From NCBI GenBank assembly GCA_020081605.1, contig JAHREC010000009.1:4712001-4776000 (forward strand): 64,000 bases of DNA, in the 5' to 3' direction. Shown here in pieces: positions 46,387 through 57,070 of this stretch (within the stretch, counting starts at the first letter, position 1; each line of letters begins with the position of its first letter). A model generated the notes under the pieces. The model was given only the letters and a program-made list of their open reading frames with translations. It was not told the DNA's origin and ran no database searches. The DNA comes from Albifimbria verrucaria. Its lineage: Eukaryota > Ascomycota > Sordariomycetes > Hypocreales > Stachybotryaceae. A program made the position numbers and the translations under genes.

Positions 46387-48599
46387 TTAACCAAAGACAA
46401 TGGTGACACCCATGTCCTCGCTCACCCTCCTCCACAAGTCGCCTCCCTCGTGGGACAGGATCGACGAGTCGTGCCCGGCGTTTTCCATCTGCGCACGCTC
46501 CTCTTCGTCGGCACGCCGCCACACCTCCTGCACGATACACCAAGCCCGCTCGATGTTTGTCATGCCCTGCCGTCGGTCAATCGCCACGAAAGCCTGCCTG
46601 GCAAGGTCGCGGTCGCCAAGGTCCGTGGCCTCGCAAGCCGCCACGAAGAGCGGCCACAGCAGCGCCCCATAGGGCCGTCGTTGTTGACGGTCCCTACGCA
46701 GTGGGTGAGGCTGACGTGGGCATGGTGCTGAACCAGCCCGTGGCTGCGAGGGTGGTTGAAGATGGTGCGGTAGAGGTAGACCAGTGCGGAGTGACGGTAC
46801 GCCAGGGCGTTGTTGATGATGCTCTGCAGTCGACCCCGCTCCACAACCTTGTCCTGTGTCGCATCCGGGTCCTCGTTCAGATTAGCCTCTGGCGGAAGAA
46901 TTGGTTTCCACGAATTCAGGGCCGACTCTGTAGCATTTGCCGTCGTTTCGAATTCTGTTCTCAATACGGCAACCTTGGACAGCTCTCCACGAGACACGGC
47001 CTTGTCAATTTCGCCTTTGAGACCACGAAGGTTGGACATGCGGTGGATGATGGGCCACAACGACGTGGCCATACCAAGCAAAGCATCGACACTGCCCAGT
47101 GGCGAAACCGCCCCCGAGAATCAAGAGGAGGGAACGGTGCGAGACACCCGTGGCCTGGTGCGGTCGAGAGAGGCGCCGTGCCAAACGACAGGGCTGCGAT
47201 CACGTCGTAAAAGCGGAATGCCTATGTCCGTGGTCAATTTAAAAAGCTTCCAAACTGTGGTGGAAGGAACTCACCCGTTCTAGAAACACACCAGTTCTAT
47301 CTGTCGGTGTCTGACCGTTGCTCATGATGGTCATGGCGCCTTTAAGGTGACCGTCCACGATATTTGATCGGGCCTTCTGTACGAGCTATCGTGTGTTAGC
47401 ATGCATCTGCACAGGGATTCGTTGTTGACAACACTAACCACTTCGTAATAGACCAGGAGCATGATGGCCGCCAGGAGCTCGTTCCTGTTCACCTCGCAGC
47501 CTTGCTGGATCAGTCTAGCCAAGCCCTGTATAGCCTGGTTATGGAAGTATACACTCTTCTCCCCATTCTCGACGCCTCGGAACTCAAGATGAGCGCTCGC
47601 TAGCGCATATATGGCATCCATGACGGCAGGGCTGCTGTGAGAGAGGGTAAGACAAGCTGTTGAAATGGGTTTCCTCCATCCTCGCGGAAAACGATGAGAT
47701 GCGATAGCACATTGCAAAAGTGGTCGACGAGTGCGCGGCGGTTGTTGCGCTCGGAGAACTCTTTAAAAGCAGGCGCGCAAAACTCGAGATGCGGTGATGC
47801 GACGGGAACGGGTGCTATGAGAGCAAGGGAAGGGTTCCGAGAGGAGTGAGCGGAAAGGGAGGACACAATGGAGTCGCGGCGCGTAATCTCTTCGACGTCA
47901 TCCTCGCCAGAAATTTCATCCAGGCTTGCGAAATCAAAGACCCCAGACTCAACGGGTGAGATGATGGCCATGTCATTGGAGTTCCAGGGCGCGTCGGTGA
48001 TGCGCATATCCATGCTCTTGGCTGACAATGGCGTCGTGTGGCTGTTGTACGCCACATCTTCGATGAACTCGATGTGCTCGGCAGATTCAGAGCTACCAGA
48101 GCGCTCCCGCTTAAAATCGGACTGCGACAGGAGGGAGAAGTCGGCGGTCAGCGGGCTCATGGGAGCATCGTCGGGATCGAGGGTGAGGGTCGTGACAGAA
48201 TCGCGCTTTCGGCGCTGGCGCGGGCGGATCGGCTCGTAGACGCAGTCTTGGCTGCGCTCTTGGCATCGGGAACACTGGGGACGAACTTCGTCGCATTTCT
48301 TCTTCTGCAGCAGGCATATGGTATGAGAATCGGGCTCTAAGAATCGCAGGCGTGGTTAAAGGGGTTTACCTTTTCTTTACTGCAAGGCATGTGTTAGCGG
48401 AGAGCTATTTTGCACTTCTGGAGGGGCTGAGGACTCACCAATAATTGCACCCTGAGAATTAGACGCACAAGGCTGGTGATTAGCTCGTTGTCTCACATTG
48501 CCCGATGAGACAGGTGGAGAGAAGGAGGCGCGATTGCGTACCTGCTCGGGAGCGCTTCTTGGGCACCTTTGGTGGCGCAAGCCTAGTATACAACAACAT
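46387..48599 (-). CDS. Zn(II)2Cys6 transcription factor with micro-exon-encoded zinc cluster
   Basis: Six exons: 48542-48599, 48439-48451 (13 nt), 48370-48379 (10 nt), 47439-48304, 47275-47385 and 46387-47221; about 631 aa. All introns (90, 59, 65, 53 and 53 bp) have GT-AG ends. Splicing assembles the zinc cluster KRSRAGCNYCKEK then [20 protein letters not shown] plus C, giving C-x2-C-x6-C-x5-C-x2-C-x6-C, followed by [15 protein letters not shown]. The C-terminal regulatory region includes [36 protein letters not shown] and a conserved end. Frame breaks of one base lie at GGG 47645-47647, CCCCC 47111-47115 and CCCC 46665-46668. With these corrected every exon phase fits. The subfamily is widespread in filamentous fungi, but targets are unknown. 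Confidence 0.92.
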
Positions 48600-51500
48600 G
48601 CTGGCGAGAGCGACTGGAGACGCTTGGGGCTACTCGTTCATGAGGTTTGTCGAAGCAAAGGGCGGCAGGCCATGGAGTGGTGGTCGCCACCAACCATAAG
48701 CTGGGAGTGGGAATCGGGGTTGCGTGGGATGCGTGGTCAGCGATGACCGGAGCGTCGGCGGCAGACAGGCGTGAGATTGCGTTGAAATATGGCAGCAGCA
48801 GGCGGTACGGAGTCGTCGAATGGCTGGTTCGTATAGGAGACGAAGATTGAGCGACGGCGTAAAGGAGAAAAGGGAGTGAGAAGCCAAGTGACAAGACGAG
48901 ACGGAGGCGAGACGAGGCGGGAGAGAGAGGATAAGAAAAGCGTGGTGCATGTATGTATGGAGGTAGGTATGTGTGTGTGTGTGTATGCATGTACATACGT
49001 AGTATGTACTTTCAGTCCAGGCCAGGTCAGGTCAGGCACACCAGGGCAGGACAGGACAGAACAGGACAGTGGACAGTGCCAGGACAGGGTCACGGTGAGG
49101 GTGCCGAATTGGAAAATGGATGGAAAGGGTTCGTTCACTGGGCTGGGCTGGACTGGCTGGGCTTGACTCGACTTGGATCATCTCAGCCAAGCGCAAGCGT
49201 GAGTGCAAGCGTAAGTGCAAAGTGCAAAGCGCAAAAGTGCAAAACGTAGGCGTAACTGCACATTACCCCCTCTGGATGATTCCTTCCTTCCTTCTTCCGT
49301 CCCTCTCTTCTTCTGGCCTCCCCCTTCCCTTCTCTACCCTTTCCCTTTGAGTGGGCGCAATGACACACGGACACCACACTCACCACACTCACTCGCATGG
49401 TTGACGACGCCACGCAGACGGCCCAGGTCCTGCATGTCTCTGAGGTACACGCGCGGCCCACGTCCAGCGCAGCCATGGCAAAGGTACTCGCTGGATCCCC
49501 GTGACCCGACCTCTTTCGGGCCAAGGCGGGCATGGTGGACTAGAATGCAAGCAGGGCCTTGGACCTCCCTCCCCAGAGCCCAGCGGGCCAATGGCAGGGA
49601 GGCGGGGAGGCGGGCTGCGGGGTTACGGCGGTCGAATACCTTCTGTGCCTGCTGTGCCTGCTTGTGCCTGCTGTGGCATCCCTGCACAGGCACCTAAAGA
49701 GCCTATGCCTTGCCTGAGCGTTAGGTGTGCGTATGGGGAAGCGTCCTGAAAGGGGCAGCACGGACGGAGGCAAGGAGCGGGAAGACAGGGAAGCCAGAAG
49801 GGGAAAAGAAAACAGCCTTATTGCATAAGTGCCTATGGATTACCTTGGTTTACCTTGGTACCGACTCACTCTCGAGTACAGTGCATTGCCTGGGTACTTA
49901 CGGTGCCTGTGCCTCTCACAGCAGGTACCTACTAAAGTGCATCTTGTTGCATCCAGCAGCACTCTCAGCCTGCTGTAGTGTAACCAGCTGGGCATCTATT
50001 CATCTGGCTTGGTCCCTTCGCTCACAGACCATTCACGCGGCTTACCGTCCAAGGTGACACAGTCGGTGAAGCTATTTTATTCTCTTTTTCTTCTTTGTCT
50101 GTGCTTTATTACCTACCTACTATCCACATAGCACACAGACCGGCTGCATGAGACGAGCAGTACATACACATATATCCAAGATGATGAACAGCGGGCTCTG
50201 CTGGTCTAGACTTTTCCCGGCCGTGGGATCCCCATCTTAGTTAGACCCGCCCTCTCTGTCTTTCCGGCTGATCTCTGTCTCTTTTTTTTTTTTTTCTCCT
50301 CGTCTCCTCTCTTTCTCCTCTTTCTCCCATGAACCAGACAAGGATAACAGCTGGTTGCCCCAACCCACAGTTCCTCACCACAGGCCACCACTGGCCACCA
50401 CTGACCGCACCCGTTTCGGTGAGCCAGACAGCCCACAACCAAATAAACATACATACACATACATACACCTGCCATATCAACGTTGCATCAACCCACTCAG
50501 CTTCATTACCAGACTTCACCTCGATCTGGCACTCGGCTTCTGACCGAGCTTGCCTTCCCCGTCAGTCTGGACCTCCCGGCATTCCCCACTCGTCATCATC
50601 AACTTCTTCCCACCATAAATCACGAGAATACGAGATCCTAGCAGATGCGCTAGGCCACGATATATTAAGGAGTTTTAAACTGGAGCCTCATCTGGCGTCA
50701 CATGCAACCCATCCGCCCAGTACCGCTCTCTTACTCACAATCAGGCCATCCACTTCTGGGCCTCGTCCAGGGTTGCTGGCGGTGTGCTTCCTCTCTTGGC
50801 CAGTCTAGCCGATGCACGTACCGTAGTTTGTAGTTCAAGAAATGCCACCAACATCGTGATGTCATTGCCGTCCGGGACAAGATTTTCGACTCCTCGGCTT
50901 GTCGTGGTTCAGTGGCCGGCTCTCTCTGGGGGCGTCCAAGGCCCAAGAGCGTGGCTAGTGTGGTCTTGATATGACACTTGGATTCATCACGTCCCTTCCC
51001 CATCACAGCACCCGTCGGGTCCGACCATGGAAAGGATCACCACCTGTTGGCCATCCCCAATCTTTCGGGGCTCCCTTCCCGCGATCGGCGCATAACTAAC
51101 TTCGGCCTTGACCAAGATGCAGGGTGCGTGGCGTTGGTATTGAATCAAACGTGCCGATCCGGGTCAAGCGGATTCTCTACTTTCCCTTTCTGACCTGATG
51201 GGAATGAAGAAGCTTTGACTAAGACGGAGCCCAATGTAGCCTGTGCCTAGTGGAAGAACCAGCCTGGTGGTGAGAACCCTTCCCTTTCCTTCTTCGACCA
51301 GCCGATGCAACCACACCTCGTTTACAAGAACCGATACATTACATACAGCCCCATTCCTTGGTACTCGTTTTCTGGTACGGCTATTGCATCCCACTATACA
51401 TCCCGCGAGGACGGCACCAGCAATCGGATCTGACTTACATCTAATGCAATGGCTCGTTTCCCATCGACTTGGCTCCACATCATTTGACACTGGTCTCGCC

Positions 51501-53520
51501 GACATTCCTTTGCTTCTCCGACAGCATTTGCAAACGTGATTCGCGGTAGTTGTCTGTAAGCGATGCGGCAGGGTGTAGGTGGATTCACTAACAAAAACAA
51601 TATTTTTCAATTCATATTCCGATGTCCTTGCATTTCTTACAGTTTGTCCATAATAGTTTTCCTATTTTCTTTCTTTTCCAACTTGTTAAACATCCCAAGG
51701 TCAGCTCATGTTGGAAAATGCTGGCAATCGAATTGGACAAGGGACTTATTTATTCCTAGGAGGTCTTACTCCCATGCACCCCATGATAGCCGTCTCAGGA
51801 ATACCTCAAATCACCACTTACATGCAAAACCTTCAAAAGGATAATCATCATTGTATCTAATACTCTCTCAGCCTCACACTGGAGTAAAAGTCTGCCTATT
51901 CTTGGAATTTTTAGGTGAATGTGAATACGTATGTCATCGTGCAACAGAACGAGCACATGACTACAGCTGCAAATTCGCCATCACGTAAAGCAATGCAGCT
52001 GTTATCAGACGAGCCTACATTGCATAAAAGGAAACTCGTCGCGACTTCATATTTTCGAACTTATGTTCCTATTGCAATCAACATTGAAGTTGGTTCCTTT
52101 TCAATTTGACGCTTGAGTTTGAGACCAAACACGAGCCCAGTCAGTTCAAAGCCTTCTTTACTTTCAAGACACGATTTTCCGCAACAGACGTGCCACCCAT
52201 GCAGAAATATTGACATGTGCGTTATAGATGTGGATTCCTTATATGCTGTCATTTTTTTATACTCATGGTCTTGTTCCTCTTCAAAAAAACAACAAATGAT
52301 GCTATGGAAGTCTTTTCGTGGTGGTGGACTTGGTTTGGACCGGTGTGGCATTTTGACACAAAAGCAAGCCAAACCAAAAGAACTTTCGCATGAGATTCTC
52401 ATAGATGAAGAGAAACTCACCCATGTAACTGGAAGATATTCTACCACCCAGATCCTGGTAATGTCCTAGGTAGTAAATACCAGCTCAAAGCCAAGCTAGG
52501 ACGACTCTGTGCTTGAGAAATATATACAGGGTCCAATGGAACGTCTGATGGCTCGAAAGAACATCCACGACAGATTCTTATACTTATCCCATAATAAAAT
52601 TTGGTGCTATTCGTCCAAATTCCATAAAGGATGCGTTCCTATGAGAACAGACTTCGGTTTGTCGCAGAGGGGCGATGGCCCGGAGCCCTGGATGCATTCC
52701 ATCCAATCAGTTTATTGCCATGCTCCTAAGTGTTGTTGGACATTACATGGTCGTCCAGTGCTGACATATGGAACTTTTGTGTAATAACAAGCTTCTTTCG
52801 TCCTCTTTAACCCAGAGGAATCCTCGCCGCTTTCCAGGTCTGGCATCTCCTTGCTGGGCGAGCGTTGTTTCATAGCCACAAGAGCATCAGCGATTCACAT
52901 AGTGCATCGAAACGTTTAGGATAAATAATTACCTTCGTTAGACCCATCTTAGCTATCATCGTGCAACAAGAGGAAGAGAGACGACACTGACGTGGAAGTG
53001 CAGCCATGCCTAATGACAAGGGCAATCTCTGCAACAACGCACCCCAATACTATGGCGACCCATTCCTTATCAACGATACCTCTTCTGCTCATCAAAATAG
53101 CAATGTAGCGTTAATTAACCAATAGGAGAGTTTCTTCACGACAATCTGATTCCTTTCCGCCGTAGCTTTGACCGAAAGCTACTGGGCTATATACTTGAGG
53201 ATGAGAGAGCGTTCTTCTTGGCTTTCATAAGGAGAATTTTGAATTGGATTCCAGAAGAGTGAGCTAATGCCACGGAGTTGCCGGAGGATCCTTGATTCAG
53301 ACTTTGAGAACAATTGAAGGTTGTGTCCACCAGTGGCTGGAGTACGAATGATTTGTTTTATTAACGATCTATCTCATGAGCTATTAAAGCACTAGCTGAT
53401 ACCCAAGAGTAAAATATCAGGCTTCCTAGCCTGTGCGAAAATTGCAGATATGTACGAGTTATCTACTAGTTGCCGTAATGAACCAAATCTCCTCCCTTCC
53501 TGGGAAGTTGATGTTCGTAC
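48600..53520. other. large gene-free region, about 4.9 kb
   Basis: No domain-bearing frame, tRNA or recognisable mobile element was found. The first part (48,950-49,250) is low complexity and listed separately. From about 51,550 onward the sequence becomes AT-rich, with many stops in all frames. The region upstream of the Zn2Cys6 gene (48,600 onward) presumably serves as its promoter and 5' UTR. The rest is unexplained. Confidence 0.45.
48970..49248. repeat. cluster of simple repeats: (GT)n, CAGGACA-type and AAGTGCAA-type units
   Basis: A GT dinucleotide tract occupies about 48970-48984. AGGTC/CAGGACA variants fill about 49020-49090. From about 49190 to 49248 the sequence is composed of GTGCAAG/AAAGTGCAA variants. 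These are degenerate tandem repeats without spacer structure, so they are not a CRISPR array. Confidence 0.75.
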
Positions 53521-54594
53521 CTAGCTAAGCAGTGTATCTTCACTGCGCTTCACGCAAAGCTCTAGAAGTCCCTGCAATCGAACCAAACCTGCTATCAGCA
53601 CTAATATATGCAGCCAGTTGTGACTTTGACCCAACAGGTCAAATGTGACCGGAAACCAGCGTTCTGGTATTCTACTCGCGTAGAGTCCACCACCAACGCC
53701 AACCAGAAGAACCATTCTCATGAAAGAGGTGATATCCATTGCATCTTCCAGGCCTTGTAGGCCGAATGTGTACCACCCATGAAAGAATGGAGCAGACATT
53801 CCAATGACAGACAGGACGTAAATCACCACACGCATGGTGCGGTATTTGCGTGTGCGAAATTTTGGTTGCTGTGTGATGCGCCCACATGCCAATGCGACGG
53901 TTGTGGAAATGAGCAAATAGGAGTATTCAATTTCCGGGTGTCTGCTCCAGACAAAATGAGAAGATGAAGCTCCTGCACCCCAAAGAACTACAAGAATGCC
54001 TAAATGGTCAAGCTTGTTGTAGCAGTCGTGTACGCCTTGGCTGTGGTCCGACAATGTGTGGTAGACGGCAGATAATGCGAAACAGGTAGTACAGCAAAGG
54101 AAAAATAGTGATACAGCTGCGACATCCAGATGCTATCCAGATGCTCGCTTTTTGAATCTGTCGTTGAAAGAAACTGGTACAAACCACCACAAATATAGAG
54201 AGCTCCGATGAGGTGGGGCCAAATGTTAGCTGGAGAAACATTTATTAGCCATTGCGAAGAGCAGGTGTAAGTTGGTATCATACCGGTTTCGTTGTGTATC
54301 TCGAAGAGGCTCACGAGAGATTTCCGATAATAGAACGAGACTTTTCTGCACTTGCCAATTAGTCATAGTGAGGTGGCCTCAAGATAGACTGTCGTACCGG
54401 TAACCTGTTAGGATGAACTCGTTGTCTCTGTTTATTGTTAACTACTGTGTTGAAATGCATACGAAATTCTTGCCTTTGCCATGGAGCTATAAGAGAGTCA
54501 GTACTGAAACATAACCATGGTTGCTTGCTGAGTTACCTATAGAATCCCATCTAAGGGTTTCTGATTTAAAAGCCAGACCTGGCGAAGATCTCAT
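53521..54594 (-). CDS. PAQR / HlyIII-family membrane protein, frame broken by an 11-bp tandem duplication
   Basis: Five exons: 54537-54594, 54474-54486 (13 nt), 54398-54427, 54284-54345 and 53521-54229; about 286 aa once one duplicate is discounted. The N terminus reads ETLRWDSIAPWQRDNEFILT, then FEIHNETANIWPHLIGALY, YHTLSDHSQGVHDCYNKLDH and SHNWLHILVLIAGL, with seven likely membrane helices. These are the conserved motifs of adiponectin-receptor/hemolysin III-like proteins, whose yeast relatives (Izh) affect zinc and sterol homeostasis. Exon 5 contains two perfect tandem copies of ATCCAGATGCT (54124-54134 and 54135-54145); one copy fewer puts the whole exon in frame. The intron after exon 2 has GC-AG ends. 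Whether the duplication is a real mutation or an assembly error is unknown. Confidence 0.88.
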
Positions 54595-55858
54595 GGTACA
54601 GGTGATATTTCGAAAGTCTAGGACAAACTAATTAAATACTAGATTATCTTCTATCGGATTGTTCAGTTTACAGCAAGAGAAGACAGTAGAGACACAGAAC
54701 CGAAAAGTCCAAAGGTATGGTTAAAATATATATCATGATCTCATGGTGGCTACTCAAACTTGATACAATACACAGCACGGGGTCCCTGGATCATTTCACG
54801 TGTATTATGAAGATTAACAGGAACCGAGGCAGCAGAGTTACCCTTGTCAAGCAATTTAGGGGTGTATCTGTTATCTAGATAGCAATATTGTTCACACCGC
54901 CGGAGGTCACAGCGCCCGAAAATCGGCTCGAGATAGGACGCTCTGTGCTGATGTTTTGCAAGCAATTCTGCAAAACAAGCGGGATCGCGGTCTAACTCGA
55001 TTCCGTTTCGCCGGCTCCGGCTTGGTTTTGGTGTCATGAACTGGGATGGAATCCTTTCCTGTCAGACCAGGTGTAAGGATAGGCTAGGAAACCGATCTCA
55101 CAGGCTTCACAACCGAGGCTCCTTGGCATATTTGATGATACCATGAAGCTTAATCCCCATGACTACAAGCCCGATATGCGATTGAAAGAGTGTATGTAGT
55201 AAATTGCATGTACCAGGCCAACAGTATTCGCAGGGATTGGCTTTACTTGTGGGTATGGAAAAGACAACATAGACCATGAATGATGATGGAGTATGTTGGC
55301 TTGTCAATAAAAATGAAGACTTACAGCGACTATTCATGCAGTGATTGATGGCCCGACTGAACCTGGATACATGAAAGCTACTTGTCAAGTAGCCAAATAC
55401 TCATACCAGGTACTCATCGTCCCTGTGTCATTATCGTCTTGCCTGGGCTTGTTTCTCATTAAACTATTTGTTTCCCATTAAACTAGTACAGGGGGACCAT
55501 AAGACGTGATATAAGATGATCTTGTGTAATAGATGGTGCGTATCATATTTCTTCGGTTAAGTGCCAGGTTTGGCAGGGACCTCAAAGTAGCTGTAAAAAT
55601 TATATTATGGAAGTAGACGGTACATGACGCTTTGTAGAGGTCACCACAGAATATTTACGTCGTGCAGATCTCCTATGGTATATTACCATTTAACATACAT
55701 GTCTAGTTGCATCTGATGCAATGATAATGCAGGGAAGTCTTATTCCAGACCACAGCCCCACAGAGGCTAGTTACGATTCACTCTCTGCCCACCTTGATTC
55801 TATCCTGGCTTTTCGCCAAGCAATTCCACAGCGTTATACCCATCATCGAATTCATATA
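54595..55858. other. spacer between divergent PAQR and pfkB kinase genes
   Basis: About 1.26 kb, AT-rich, between two divergent start codons, so both promoters are expected here. A minus-strand frame at 54750-55037 has no recognisable domain and I do not call it. The kinase frame itself stays open upstream to 55721, so a longer kinase N terminus is possible. Confidence 0.45.
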
Positions 55859-57070
55859 ATGGACCCGATAGGTGCCAGACCAATTCATTCTGAGACGTCC
55901 GAAACGATCGGGTTCGTCTCCCTTGGAATGGTCGTGCTGGACAATCTGCGATTCACAAATGGCAAGGCTCTCGATGATGTTCCAGGAGGCTCTGGCCTTT
56001 ACAGTAAGTTGCTCAAGTCTGCTCATCGCGACGTGCCATAGAAGTTGCAGCATATACTAGTCTTCAAATAGGCAGTCTCGGCGCCCGCATGGCGATCGCG
56101 GCAGTGAAAGGCGCACGACCGCAGAAGGTCGGTTGCCTGATTTTCGCCGGCTTCGACTTTCCTGAGCATGTTGTTGAAACAATCAAGGAATGGGAAACCA
56201 CTCTAGTGGTGAGGAAAGATGCATATGCATTATCTACCCATGGTCTCCTGCAATACATCAAACGAGGTGACTCCGAGGGTAAGGAGATCCAGTCTTCTTC
56301 TGCTTTGGGCAAAAGTCATAATGCGTAATTCCCATCACAGACAGAATCTTTGAGTACACAACCACTCCATTGCAGCCAACTCCAACACATCTAACCGGCT
56401 CTCCATTGCTGGGGTCAACGGCATTCCACTTTCTAGCTGCGCCAGAAAAATTCACTGCTTTCGTCTCAGAGCTATTTAATCTCCGTAATGCAGGTCAACC
56501 ATTGCCTCGGCCACTTATTGTGTGGGAGCCGGTACCATTTTCTTGTGTTTTGGCAAGCCAAAACGCACATCTAGAAGCTGCAAGGCTAGTGGACGTCTAT
56601 TCACCAAACCATACTGAACTCCTATCTACATTCACATCCTCATCGCAGACCCGTAGCAGCTCCTGGCTCCTCTCTTTGATCGCAAAGCTGTTGGAGAGGA
56701 GGTATTTCGGATATTGTCATCTGGGGTGGGCAAAGACGGCGATGGGGCTGTTGTGGTTCGCTGCGCTGAACACGGCTGCCTAGTAGCTTCCAGGTCATAC
56801 CCTGCCAAATGGTTTCCAGCATATTATGGAAGGACATCTTCCCAAGTAGTTGACCCCACAGGTGCGGGCAATGCATTTCTCGGTGCACTCACATTAGGCC
56901 TTGGCCAAGGCACGAGCATTGACGAAGCAGTCATAATGGGCGTCGTTGCCGCGAGTTTCGCTATCGAGCAAATCGGTTTGCCTTCCAGTGACTTTTCGGG
57001 ACCCAATGAGATGTGGAATGGGGAAGGATTTTTGGCAAGGATCGAGAAGTACCGAGCAATGCTCTCGTGA
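55859..57070 (+). CDS. pfkB-family carbohydrate kinase, MAK32-like
   Basis: Exons are 55859-56003, 56072-56278 and 56341-57070, with GT-AG introns of 68 and 62 bp; about 360 aa. The chosen start gives MDPIGARPIHSETSETIGFV, followed by SLGMVVLDNLRF as in ribokinase-type folds; an in-frame ATG at 55721 is the alternative. Exon 3 carries the nucleotide-binding C-terminal signature VDPTGAGNAFLGALTLGL. The usual catalytic GAGD is GAGN here, as I recall for MAK32 relatives, so true sugar-kinase activity is uncertain. One frame break lies at CC 56662-56663 (one base missing), and correcting it makes the total divisible by three. MAK32 was first linked to maintenance of a yeast dsRNA element, but its biochemical role is unclear. 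Confidence 0.88.

Noticed and set aside
52113..52469. 118-aa plus-strand open frame in AT-rich spacer
   Set aside because: A minus-strand frame of similar length overlaps it fully and neither shows a domain or splice context.
54750..55037. 95-aa minus-strand open frame upstream of the PAQR gene
   Set aside because: No recognisable domain, no splice partners and AT-rich flanks. Support is insufficient.
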